This document shows, one piece after another, positions 1-8,656 of a DNA stretch of 64,000 nucleotides. The stretch spans positions 62,001 through 126,000 of the forward strand of contig NZ_JODR01000017.1 in assembly GCF_000725885.1 (NCBI RefSeq), written 5' to 3'. This DNA comes from Streptomyces albus subsp. albus. GTDB lineage: Bacteria > Actinomycetota > Actinomycetes > Streptomycetales > Streptomycetaceae. Every line of letters begins with the position of its first letter. Within the stretch, counting starts at the first letter, position 1. The notes under the pieces were generated by a model, which saw only the letters and a list, made by a program, of their open reading frames with translations, was not told the DNA's origin and did no database searches. Both the position numbers and the translations under genes were made by a program.

Positions 1-1319
1 CTCGGCCCACCGTGCGGCGTTCTCGTCCAGTTCCTCCTCGGCGAGCCGCTGCCCGGGCGGCGTGATGTTGCCGGAGCGGCGACCGCCGCGCCGCCAGGGC
101 TCGTTGAGGACGGAGAGCCGGAAGGCATGGCGCTGCTCGTCGGAGGCGTCCTCGTGGCGGGCGAGTTCCTCGCACGCCTTGGGCATGAAGGGCCGTGCGG
201 CGTGCGCCCGGGACAGGGCCGCGATGTCGTGGACGTACGGCTCGGACAGCAGGTCGCGCAGGCTGCTGGTGCCGCGCGTGACGGCCAGCAGGGCCGGCAG
301 GCGTGCCGGGTCCTCGTAGGGTTCGCCGCTCTCGTACAGCCGGCGCGGGGCGGCGCCCGGCCCGTCGTCCTCGTCCAGGGCGGCGAGGGTGGCCGCCACG
401 ACGGGCCGCGCCAGGTACCGGCTGACGTTCCGGTCGGCGAGCAGCGCCCGCACCGCGTCGGCACCGGCCCGCTCCCACACCCGTACCAGCGCGTACTGCT
501 GGGCCACGCCCCGGACCTCGACGGCGGCCAGCGCGCGGCCCACCAGTTGCGGGTCGCCGCAGCCGAGCAGCGGCGCGAGCCAGGTGCGCGGCACCTCGCG
601 GGCGGGGTCCGTCAGTTCGGCCCGGAGTGCCGCGTCCATCGGCACCTCGTCGAGCCGGTGGGCGAGGGTGCGGCGCAGGGAGGGGGTGGCGCGCTGGTTG
701 CGGTAGACGGCGGCGCCGACCGCGGGGTCACGGGTGCCGAGCAACCGGGCCAGCACCCGGGTGTCCAGCCGCGGGTGCCGGGCGAGGGCGGTACGCACAC
801 GGGTGTCGCCGTGTGCGACGACGGCGGCGGTGAGCGAGGGTCCCGGCAGGGCGCCGCCGGCCAGCAGGTGCTCCAGCGTCCGGTCGGGCAGCGCGGCCAG
901 TGCGGTGGCGGCGGCCTCGGGTGCCGCGTGTTCCAGCAGCAGGGCGAGGGTGGCGGGGACGCTGCGGGGCTCGGGGGCCGCGTCTGCCCGGGGGCGGCCG
1001 GCGGTGCGGGCGCGGGGACGGCGGCGAGCAGGGCGGGCAGGGTGCCGCGGTGACGGGCCAGGGCGTCGTGGACGCCCAGCCAGCGCGTGGCCGAGTCGCC
1101 GAGCTGTGCGGCCAGTTCACGCAGACGCCGCGCTGCCGGTGCGTCCACGCCGCCGGCGGCGTGGACGGCGGCGGCGACGGTGCGCGCCGGGCCGGCCGTC
1201 TCCACCGCCCGGCGGGCGGTGCCCCGCTGTGCCGGTGCTTCCGCCGCCGGGCCGGCCCCGGTGGTGGCGAGAAGGCCGCGCAGGGTCTGCGCGGCCGGTC
1301 CGTTCCCCGTTGTCGTCAT
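1..1319 (-). pseudogene. Frameshifted, edge-truncated helical-repeat protein
   Basis: Runs off the left edge. The N-terminal part (ATG at 1319, or at 1328) reads MTTTGNGPAAQTLRGLLAT and continues in one frame to about position 990, then becomes proline-rich nonsense. A sensible protein resumes one frame away (ADAAPEPRSVPATLALLLEH, later ARHPRLDTRVLARLLGTRDP and RPFMPKACEELARHEDAS) and stays open to position 1. The two halves join if one G is added to the G5 run near 988-994. The downstream half has repeated short Leu/Ala/Arg helices, as in HEAT or leucine-rich-variant solenoids. No enzymatic motif is visible. It may be a real pseudogene or a homopolymer sequencing error. Confidence 0.6.
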
Positions 1320-1367
1320 GATCGTCATGCTAGGGACGGGGACCGACAGCGCCTCCGGGACAGCGGG

Positions 1368-2150
1368 TCACTCGCCGAGACGCACCGTGAAGCTGAACCG
1401 GTCACCGCGGTAGAGCAGCCGTACGCGCTCCAGGGGGGCGCCCGCCGTGTCCAGGGAGCGCCGGTGGATCAGCAGCATGGGCAGACCGGGCGGGGTACCG
1501 ACGAGCAGGGCTTCGCGGGGCGTGGCCAGCACCGTCTCCAGCCGCTCCTCGGCCCGGCCGAACCGGATGCCGAGCCGGTCGCGCAGGTAGGCGTAGAAGG
1601 AGGAGTCGGGGTCGAAGTCCGCCTCCAGGTCGGGGACACGCGCCACCGCGATGTAGGTGGACTCCAGTCCGACGCGTTCGTCGTCGGCGAACAGCACCCG
1701 CTCCAGGTGCCAGACCGGTTCACCGGGTGCGGTTCCCAGGTCGGCGGCGAGCGGGGCCGGGCACGGGTGCCGGGTCAGGCCGATGAGGGTACGGCCCGGG
1801 ACGCGGCCCTGTCTGCGGACGCCCTCGGTGTAGCTGGCCAGGGCGAGCGGCTGGGCCAGTTTCGGCCCGGCCACGACGGTGCCCCGGCCCGCACGCCGCA
1901 GCCGCCCTTCCAGCAGCAGTTCCCGCAGGGCCTGGCGGACGGTCTCGCGGGACACCTCGTAGCGCAGGGCCAGTTCGCGTTCGGTCGGCAGGAGGCCGCC
2001 CTCCCCCAGTTCCTCCAGCAGCGGGACCAGCCGGGCCTTGAGCCAGTAGTACTTGGGCACGCGGCCGTGTTCGGGAATCCCGGCACGAACGGGGGCCGCC
2101 CCGTCGGCGGGGATCTCGTAGGGAACGGTGCTTTCACGCGAGGCAGCCAC
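1368..2150 (-). CDS. GntR/HutC-family transcriptional regulator, DasR-like
   Basis: About 260 aa. An N-terminal winged helix-turn-helix (residues about 30-100, with RVPKYYWLKARL, LPTERELALRYEVSRETVRQ and EGRLRRAGRGT) is followed by a UTRA ligand-binding domain that ends GDRFSFTVRLGE. The RVPKYY.LK start and the LATPREA.LLGT.GLPML pattern recall DasR, the N-acetylglucosamine-responsive regulator of streptomycetes. The ligand is therefore plausibly a phosphosugar, but this is inference. The GTG start at 2150 is preceded by AGGA at a good distance; an upstream GTG at 2180 is also open. The divergent neighbour is an oxidoreductase, across a repeat-rich gap. Three dre-like sites lie elsewhere in the window; whether this paralogue or DasR itself binds them cannot be told. 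Confidence 0.88.
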   Translation of the reverse strand: MAASRESTVPYEIPADGAAPVRAGIPEHGRVPKYYWLKARLVPLLEELGEGGLLPTERELALRYEVSRETVRQALRELLLEGRLRRAGRGTVVAGPKLAQPLALASYTEGVRRQGRVPGRTLIGLTRHPCPAPLAADLGTAPGEPVWHLERVLFADDERVGLESTYIAVARVPDLEADFDPDSSFYAYLRDRLGIRFGRAEERLETVLATPREALLVGTPPGLPMLLIHRRSLDTAGAPLERVRLLYRGDRFSFTVRLGE

Positions 2151-2199
2151 CCGGGCATCCTGCCAGGCGCCACCCCGCACACGGGGTGCCGCCCTTCAC

Positions 2200-2720
2200 G
2201 GCGGGGCCGGCCGGCGGGTACCGGCTGCGACAGCCGGCGCCTGCCCGAAGGCGGCCGGTGCGTGCCACCGGGAACCTGCCGGCGCCCCACCGACGGCAGC
2301 CGGTGCATGCGACGAAAAGAGCCGGTGCCCACCCGACAGTCGCAGCCCGTGGACGCCGAAACCCCGCCCGACAACGACAGTCGGCATCGCTCGACGGCGA
2401 CAGCCCGTGCGTGCCGACAGAAAGCACTGGTACCCGCCCGACCAGGGCAGCCGGCACCCACCCACCAGTAGCAGTCGGCGCCTGCCGGGCCAGGGCAGTC
2501 GGCGCTCACCCGACACCGGCACCCACCCGCCAGCGGCAGCCGTCACTCGTCCGACCAGGGCAGTCGGCGCCCGACCGACACCGGCACCGACACCGGTCAC
2601 CGGCACCCACACCAGCGGCAGCCGGCGCCTGCCCGGCCAAGAAACCGGCACCCCCCCGACGACAGCATCCGGCGCCCGCCCGCGCGGCCAGGGCACCCGG
2701 CACCCCGCGTCCGCCCGGCG
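2200..2720. repeat. Degenerate 23-25 bp GC-rich tandem repeat in a 666-bp intergenic gap
   Basis: The whole gap between the GntR regulator and the oxidoreductase (2151-2816) is built of about 20 imperfect copies of a unit close to GGGCAGCCGGCGCCCACCC followed by GACCA. Spacing drifts between 17 and 26 bp, so no reading frame is kept and no codon pattern is convincing on either strand. Clear copies include those near 2295, 2446, 2493, 2558 and 2626. No gene or terminator is seen inside. The last about 60 bp before 2817 must hold the promoter of the oxidoreductase. Confidence 0.7.
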
Positions 2721-2816
2721 GCAGCCCGCCCGGCCAGGGCGCGGCGGCCGGTACCACGTCGGCCGGGGCGGCGACCGGGGCGTGCCCGGTCGGGAGCGCT
2801 TTGTCAGGGTGGAAAC

Positions 2817-3890
2817 ATGAACCGCATGGACACCTCCCACGCTCCGCTCCGTGTCGGCCTGCTCGGTTACGGTCTGGCCGGCTCGGTCTTCCACGCCCCG
2901 CTGATCGCCACCACGCCGGGGCTCGCTCTGGACACCGTCGTCACCTCCGATCCCGAGCGGCAGCGGCACGCCCGGGAAGCGGGCGGGGCCGGCGGCCCGG
3001 TGCGGACCCTCTCCTCGGCCGACGAGCTGTTCGCCGAGGCGGACCGGCTGGACCTGGTGGTGGTCGCCACCCCGAACCGCACCCACGTCCGGCTGGCGCA
3101 CCAGGCGCTGGACGCGGGGCTGCCGGTGGTGGTGGACAAGCCGTTGGCGGCCACCGCCGCCGAGGCCCGTGAGCTGGCGGCCAAGGCGGAGGCGGCGGGG
3201 CTGCTGCTGGTGCCGTTCCAGAACCGCCGCTGGGACAACGACTTCCTCACCCTGCGCTCGCTCCTGGCGGAGGACGCGCTGGGCGAGGTGCACCGCTTCG
3301 AGTCCCGGTTCGAGCGCTGGCGGCCCCGTCCCAAGGGCGGCTGGCGGGAGTCCGGCGACCCGGTCGAGGTGGGCGGTCTGCTGTACGACCTGGGCAGCCA
3401 TCTGGTCGACCAGGCGCTGACCCTGTTCGGGCCGGCCGCCTCCGTCTACGCGGAGTCCGATGTGCGCCGTGCTGGCGCCGAGGCGGACGACGACACCTTC
3501 ATCGCCATCACCCATGAGAGCGGGGTGCGCTCCCACCTGTGGATGAGCGCGACCGCCGCCCAGCTGGGGCCGCGCTTCCGGGTGCTCGGCAGCAGGGCGG
3601 CGTACGTCAAGTACGGCCTCGATCCGCAGGAGGGCGCCCTGCGGGAGGGTGCCCGGCCCGCGGAGGGGGTGCGCTGGGGTGTGGAGCCGGAGTCCGCGTG
3701 GGGCACGCTCGGCGCGCTCGACGAGGTGCGGCGGGTGCCGACGCTGGACGGCGACTACCCGGCGTTCTACGACGCGGTGGCCGCCGCCCTGCGCGAGGGC
3801 ACGCCGCCGCCCGTGACGGCGCACGAGGCGGCGGCCACCCTCCAGGTGCTGGAGACGGCACGCTCGTTCACGCGGGCCCGCACCCTGTGA
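2817..3890 (+). CDS. Gfo/Idh/MocA-family NAD(P)-dependent oxidoreductase
   Basis: 357 aa, the normal length for the family. The N-terminal Rossmann fold carries the dinucleotide motif GLLGYGLAGSVFH (residues about 14-26). The family EKP motif appears as VVVDKPLA (about residue 104). The C-terminal alpha/beta domain has GGLLYDLGSHLVDQAL, with the His and Asp expected near the substrate. It is cytosolic and oxidises or reduces a sugar, polyol or related substrate; the substrate cannot be named. It stands alone on the plus strand and diverges from the DasR-like regulator, which may control it. A second ATG four codons downstream (2826) is an alternative start. Confidence 0.9.
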   Translation: MNRMDTSHAPLRVGLLGYGLAGSVFHAPLIATTPGLALDTVVTSDPERQRHAREAGGAGGPVRTLSSADELFAEADRLDLVVVATPNRTHVRLAHQALDAGLPVVVDKPLAATAAEARELAAKAEAAGLLLVPFQNRRWDNDFLTLRSLLAEDALGEVHRFESRFERWRPRPKGGWRESGDPVEVGGLLYDLGSHLVDQALTLFGPAASVYAESDVRRAGAEADDDTFIAITHESGVRSHLWMSATAAQLGPRFRVLGSRAAYVKYGLDPQEGALREGARPAEGVRWGVEPESAWGTLGALDEVRRVPTLDGDYPAFYDAVAAALREGTPPPVTAHEAAATLQVLETARSFTRARTL

Positions 3891-3980
3891 GCGGGCGCCG
3901 AGCCCACCCGGGCCCGCAGCCCGTGAGCAGGTGCCGAGCCCACCCGGGCCCGCAGCCCGCCGTGAGCGGGCGCCGGCTCA
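3887..3980. repeat. Two and a half copies of a 36-39 bp direct repeat
   Basis: Starting at the oxidoreductase stop codon, a unit beginning GTGAGCGGGCGCCGAGCCCA is repeated at 3887 and 3923, with a truncated third copy at 3962 that reaches the end of the convergent FAH-family gene. The repeated GGGC/GCCC blocks can fold, so the array may serve as a bidirectional terminator. Confidence 0.6.
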
Positions 3981-4847
3981 CGCGGACTTCATGACCTGCC
4001 GCTGGCGGCCCAGGCCGGTGATCTCCAGTTCCACGACGTCACCCTCACGCAGGTAGGGCTTGGGTTCGGGCTGTCCCATGGCGACACCGGCGGGGGTGCC
4101 GGTGGAGACGATGTCGCCGGGGCGGAGTGTCATGAAGTGGCTGAGGTAGCGGACCACTTCGGCGACGGGGAAGATCTGGTCCGCCGTGGTGCCGTCCTGA
4201 CGGAGTTCGCCGTTGACCCACAGGCGCATGGCCAGCGCCTGCGGGTCGGGCACCTCGTCGGCGGTCACCAGCCAGGGGCCCAGCGGGTTGAACGTCTCGC
4301 AGTTCTTGCCCTTGTCCCACTGTCCGCCGCGCTCGATCTGGAAGGCGCGTTCGGACACGTCGTTGGCGACGGTGTAGCCGGCGACGGCGGCCATGGCCTC
4401 CTCGTGGGAGGACAGATAGCGGGCGGTGCGGCCGATGACGACGGCGAGTTCGATCTCCCAGTCGGTCTTGCGGCTGCCGCGCGGGATCAGGACGGTGTCG
4501 TCGGGCCCGACGACGGTGTCGGGCGCCTTCATGAAGACGATCGGTTCCTCGGGGACGGCGGCGCCGGTCTCGCGTGCGTGGTCGTGGTAGTTCAGCCCGA
4601 TGCACACGATCTTGCCGATGCCCGTCAGCGGCGGTCCGGTCCGCAGCCCGTCGGCCTCCGTGCCGCCCGCCATCTCGGGCAGCCGGCCGGCCTTTGCCGC
4701 CTCCCGTACCCGTGCCAGTGCGGCACGGTCGGCGAGGAGGCCGGAGTCGATGTCGGGCACGATCCCCGACAGGTCGCGCAGTGTTCCGTGCTCGTCCAGC
4801 AGCGCGGGGCGTTCGGCTCCCGCTGTTCCGACGCGCAGCAGTTTCAC
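3978..4847 (-). CDS. Fumarylacetoacetate hydrolase (FAH) family protein
   Basis: 289 aa. A short N-terminal domain (residues 1-70) precedes the FAH fold. The catalytic domain shows IVCIGLNYHDHARE, the metal-binding acidic cluster in DWEIELAVVIG (Glu and Glu), and VANDVSERAFQ with the third acidic ligand, followed by GPWLVTADEV and the family signature VSTGTPAGVAMG. Members cleave or hydrate 2-keto acids or beta-diketones in aromatic and sugar-acid catabolism, using Mg2+ or Ca2+. The exact substrate is unknown. It is a single gene, convergent with the oxidoreductase. Confidence 0.92.
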   Translation of the reverse strand: MKLLRVGTAGAERPALLDEHGTLRDLSGIVPDIDSGLLADRAALARVREAAKAGRLPEMAGGTEADGLRTGPPLTGIGKIVCIGLNYHDHARETGAAVPEEPIVFMKAPDTVVGPDDTVLIPRGSRKTDWEIELAVVIGRTARYLSSHEEAMAAVAGYTVANDVSERAFQIERGGQWDKGKNCETFNPLGPWLVTADEVPDPQALAMRLWVNGELRQDGTTADQIFPVAEVVRYLSHFMTLRPGDIVSTGTPAGVAMGQPEPKPYLREGDVVELEITGLGRQRQVMKSA

Positions 4848-4956
4848 GTCGCTCTCCCTCCCAGGCGAATCAGCCGATCCTCCAAGAGGGTGTTCAGATC
4901 CACAAGACCGCGTTCACGTACTGGACCGTAGGGGGCCGTAGGGGGCCGTAGCCGGG

Positions 4957-6999
4957 TCAGGCCCCCAGCAGATGCGCCACCGTGTGGATGGCGAGACCGG
5001 CCAGGGAGCCCACGACCGTGCCGTTGATGCGGATGAACTGGAGGTCCCGTCCGATGTGCGCCTCGATCTTGCGGGAGGTGTGCTCGGCGTCCCAGCCGGC
5101 GACCGTCTCGGAGATGAGGGAGGTGATCTCGTCCCGGTAGGTCGTCACCAGATGGACGGCGGCCCCCTCGACCCAGCCGTCCACCTTGCCGCTGAGCCGG
5201 CCGTCGGCGGCAAGCCGCTGCCCCAGGGACAGCAGGGCGGTACGGGCCCGCACCCGCAGTTCGCTGCGCTCGTCCTCGGAGGCGGCCACCAGCATCGACC
5301 GCACGGCGCCCCAGGCGGAGGAGATGAGGTCCTGCACCTCGCTGCGGGCCAGGGTCTCGTTCTTGAGCCGTTCGACCCGGGCCCGGGTGTCGGGGTCGGA
5401 GCGCAGATCGGCGGCGAAGTCGGTGAGGAACCGGTCGACGGCCCCCCGCGCCGGGTGCTCGGGCATGTCCCGCATCTCCGTCACGAAGCGGAGCAGTTCG
5501 CGGTAGACGCGCTCGCCGACCTTGCGGTCCACGAACCTCGGCGTCCAGCCCGGTGCCCCGCCCGCGACGGCCGCCATCACCGAGTCGCCGTGCTCCTCCA
5601 GCCACTCGGCGGCCCGGGTGCACACCAGGTCGACGACGCGGCGGTGCCCGCCGTCGGTGACGATCCGCTCCAGCAGGCCGCCGAGCCCGGGCGCGATCTC
5701 CTGGGCAGTGGCACGGCGGGTGATCGCCTCGCTGACGACGGCCTGCACGTCGGAGTCCCGCAGCACGGTGAGCGCGCCGCGCAGCGCGGTGGACAGTTCG
5801 GCGGTCACCCGGTCGGCGTTCTCGGGCTGGGCGAGCCAGGAACCGAGACGGCTGCCGATACCCACCGCCCGCAGCCGGGCGCGGACCACGTCGGCGGACA
5901 GGAAGTTCTCCCCGACGAAGTCGCCGAGGCTCTGCCCGAGTTGGTCCTTCTTGGTGGGGATGATGGCCGTGTGCGGGATGGGCAGTCCCATGGGCCGGCG
6001 GAAGAGGGCCGTGACGGCGAACCAGTCGGCGAGCGCACCCACCATGCCGGCCTCCGCCGCGGCGGCCACGTATCCGCTCCACGCCCCGGCCCCGGCGTGC
6101 TCCGCCCAGGTGGCCAGGGCGAAGACGGCAGCCATCAGCAGCAGGGCGGCGGTCGCGATGGCCTTCATCCGGCGCACCCCGCGACGGCGTTCCTCGTCGG
6201 CGGCGGTCAGCCCGGCGCTCCCACCGGGCCCCCGCGCCCCACCGGGCCCCAGGGGACCGCCGCCACCACCGGCGCCGCCCGGGCCCCCCGCGCCACCCGG
6301 ACCACTGGCCCCACCGGCCCCGCCCGAGCCCATGGGTCCGCCGACACCCCCGGGCCCGTCGCTGCCGCCCGGCCCGCTCGTACCCCCCGGAGCACCGGCA
6401 CCACCCGGACCACCCGGACCACTCGTACCGCCTGCCCCACCGGCACCACCCGCACCACCCGGGCCACCCACGCCACCAGACCCATCGCCACCACCGGCAC
6501 CACCGGCCCAGCCCGAGTTCCCCGCACCACCCGGGCCACCAGACCCACCAGCACCACCGGCGCCACCCGAGCCGCCCGTACCACCGGGGCGGTCGGCGTC
6601 CGCCGGACCGTCGGGGACCGGCGGCAGCGCCACGGACGTACGGGGTCCGGACACCTCCGTACCGGCACCCGCCCCTCCTACAGACCCGGCGCCCGGCACC
6701 TCCACGGGATCCGCGAACGCGACGCCCGGCACTTCCACGGGTCCGGCGGACCCGGCGCCCGGTGCTTCCGCAGACTCGGCGCCCGGCACCTCCACAGGTT
6801 CCGCAGCCCCGGCGCCCGGAGCCCCCGCGGGTCCGGCGCCCGGGTCTCCCGCCGACCCGGCCGGGCCGTGTGCACCCGTTCGGCGTACCGCTCCGTCCTT
6901 GTGAAGGCGGTGTGCCCCGGATGCGGGAGCGTCGTGTGTGACAGCTCTCACGCCGACATCTCCGCGACCGGGCAATTCATCCTCGTTCGTCCGTTCCAT
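4957..6999 (-). CDS. DUF445 family membrane protein with glycine-rich N-terminal extension
   Basis: 680 aa, much longer than usual DUF445 proteins (about 400 aa). Residues about 60-115 hold PVEVPGAxS-type repeats. Residues about 135-262 are an almost pure Gly-Gly-X/Gly-Pro-Gly tract resembling collagen-like or PGRS low complexity. From about residue 278 the DUF445 core begins with a membrane segment (AIATAALLLMAAVFALATW), then GMVGALADWFAVTALFRRPM and IPHTAIIPTKKDQLGQSLG, which are family hallmarks. The C-terminal membrane segment is VVGSLAGLAIHTVAHLLGA. The function of DUF445 is not established. The true start may lie further in, but the frame is open and codon use is uniform from 6999. Confidence 0.82.
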   Translation of the reverse strand: MERTNEDELPGRGDVGVRAVTHDAPASGAHRLHKDGAVRRTGAHGPAGSAGDPGAGPAGAPGAGAAEPVEVPGAESAEAPGAGSAGPVEVPGVAFADPVEVPGAGSVGGAGAGTEVSGPRTSVALPPVPDGPADADRPGGTGGSGGAGGAGGSGGPGGAGNSGWAGGAGGGDGSGGVGGPGGAGGAGGAGGTSGPGGPGGAGAPGGTSGPGGSDGPGGVGGPMGSGGAGGASGPGGAGGPGGAGGGGGPLGPGGARGPGGSAGLTAADEERRRGVRRMKAIATAALLLMAAVFALATWAEHAGAGAWSGYVAAAAEAGMVGALADWFAVTALFRRPMGLPIPHTAIIPTKKDQLGQSLGDFVGENFLSADVVRARLRAVGIGSRLGSWLAQPENADRVTAELSTALRGALTVLRDSDVQAVVSEAITRRATAQEIAPGLGGLLERIVTDGGHRRVVDLVCTRAAEWLEEHGDSVMAAVAGGAPGWTPRFVDRKVGERVYRELLRFVTEMRDMPEHPARGAVDRFLTDFAADLRSDPDTRARVERLKNETLARSEVQDLISSAWGAVRSMLVAASEDERSELRVRARTALLSLGQRLAADGRLSGKVDGWVEGAAVHLVTTYRDEITSLISETVAGWDAEHTSRKIEAHIGRDLQFIRINGTVVGSLAGLAIHTVAHLLGA

Positions 7000-7315
7000 C
7001 CGCTCCCACCGTCCCCCTGGACGCCCTGGACACCGCCCCCCGCCCCCGGTCCGGCAGGGGGCCCGGGGGCGTCCATTCTCCCTCCGCCACCACTCGGTGG
7101 AACGGACCGAGGCTGTTGCGCGTCTGTCTGATCGGCAACACGGAAAACAACACGGAAAACAGCATCAGCAAGGACTCGGTGCCGTGCCGGGAGACCCCCC
7201 GGCCGGCCCTGCGGCGCACGGCCCCCCGACGGGTTCCGTGCCCCTTTCGTGGGATCATGGCACCGCCGACCAACCGGAGCCGCGGGCTTCGTTCAGCCGA
7301 GGAGAACCATCGCGC
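7000..7315. other. Divergent intergenic region between DUF445 and esterase genes
   Basis: 316 bp. It holds the promoters of both neighbours. A short direct repeat ACACGGAAAAC occurs twice near 7138-7160 in an unusually A-rich patch for this genome. No small gene is convincing. Confidence 0.4.
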
Positions 7316-8626
7316 GTGACCAGGAACATGGGCTATGCCCTGCTCGCCGGACTTGCGGCGATCGTGGTCCTCGTGTCGACCGCGATATTCATCGGAGTGG
7401 GCAGCAAGGGCACCGGACTGGGCGAGGACTCCCCCCAGTCCCGCAACTCGGCGGCGCCCGCCTCCTCGGGCAACTGGGTCGGCACCTGGTCGGCCGCCCC
7501 GGCGGCGGCCGAGCCGAACAGCCGCGACGGGTTCGCCGACATGTCGATACGGAACGTGGTGCACACGTCCGTCGGCGGCACCCAGGCCCGGATCCAGCTG
7601 TCCAATCTGTTCGGCAACCGCCCGCTGACGATCTCGCACGCGACCGTCGCCCTCGCGGCGGCGCCCAGCAACCCGACGGCCGCGGCGGGCAGCATGCGCC
7701 GTCTCAGCTTCGGCAACAAGCCCTCGGTCACCATCCCGGCGGGCGGTGAGGTCACCAGCGACTCGGTGCGGCTGAACGTGCCGCACGCCGCCGATCTGCT
7801 GGTCACGACCTACTCGCCGACCCCCTCGGGCCCGGTGACCTACCACCCCTACGCACGGCAGACCAGCTACGTGGCCGAGGGTGACCGCACCGAGGACACC
7901 TCCGGTACGGCCTTCACCCAGCAGAGCCCGTACTGGCGGTATCTGACGGCCGTGGACGTGTGGAGCGCCGAGACGGACGGGGCCGTCGCCGTGCTCGGCG
8001 ACTCGATCACCGACGGCATCACCTCCAGCCCCGGTGCGAACCGCCGCTGGACGGACTTCCTCGCCGAGCGGCTGCGCACCGAACGCGACGCGCCCCGGCT
8101 GAGCGTGCTGAACGCGGGGATCAGCGGCAACCGCATCCTGGTGGACGGCAGCAAGTTCTCGCCCAACAACGGGCCGAGCGGGCTGAGCCGCGTCAACCGT
8201 GACGTGCTCTCCCGTACGGGCGTGAAGGTCGTCGTCGTCGAGATGGGGCTCAACGACATCATCAAGCCGCCGCGGCAGCGCGATCCGCGGCAGATCGTCG
8301 ACGGCATGCGGGACCTGGTGCGGCAGGCGCACTCCAGGGGGCTGCGGGTCGTCGGCGGGACCCTGACGCCGTTCGGCGGGCACCGCGGGTACAACCCGCG
8401 GATGGAGGCCGTCCGCCAGGCCGTGAACGAGCAGATCCGCAGCGGCAAGGTGTTCGACGCGACGGTGGACTTCGACGCCGCCCTGCGGGACCCGGCGCAC
8501 CCCGAGCGGCTGCGTGCGGCGTACGACTCGGGCGACCATCTGCACCCGAGCGACAACGGCTACCGGGCCATGGCCCAGGCCCTGGACCTCAAGACGCTGA
8601 AGGGCTCGCGGCCGGCGAAGCTGTGA
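7316..8626 (+). CDS. Secreted or membrane-anchored SGNH/GDSL-type esterase
   Basis: 436 aa from GTG at 7316, with GAGGAGA just upstream; ATG at 7328 is possible. The N-terminal membrane segment YALLAGLAAIVVLVSTAIF (residues about 6-28) is a signal anchor or signal peptide, followed by an Asn/Ser-rich linker. The catalytic SGNH blocks are in order: GDSITDG (nucleophile Ser), NAGISGNR (Gly), GLNDI (Asn) and DHLHPS (Asp and His). A beta-rich N-terminal module of about 150 residues precedes the esterase domain. It should hydrolyse an ester or carbohydrate-ester outside the membrane; the substrate is unknown. Confidence 0.9.
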   Translation: MTRNMGYALLAGLAAIVVLVSTAIFIGVGSKGTGLGEDSPQSRNSAAPASSGNWVGTWSAAPAAAEPNSRDGFADMSIRNVVHTSVGGTQARIQLSNLFGNRPLTISHATVALAAAPSNPTAAAGSMRRLSFGNKPSVTIPAGGEVTSDSVRLNVPHAADLLVTTYSPTPSGPVTYHPYARQTSYVAEGDRTEDTSGTAFTQQSPYWRYLTAVDVWSAETDGAVAVLGDSITDGITSSPGANRRWTDFLAERLRTERDAPRLSVLNAGISGNRILVDGSKFSPNNGPSGLSRVNRDVLSRTGVKVVVVEMGLNDIIKPPRQRDPRQIVDGMRDLVRQAHSRGLRVVGGTLTPFGGHRGYNPRMEAVRQAVNEQIRSGKVFDATVDFDAALRDPAHPERLRAAYDSGDHLHPSDNGYRAMAQALDLKTLKGSRPAKL

Positions 8627-8656
8627 GCCCCGGCCGCCGCGCGCCGCGAGGGCCGG

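Noticed and set aside
127..1053. Long plus-strand frame antisense to the left-edge gene
   Set aside because: Shadow of a GC-rich minus-strand gene; Gly/Ala/Arg-rich, with no domain.
2200..2720. CRISPR array
   Set aside because: Unit length drifts, there are no unique spacers of constant length, and there are no cas genes.
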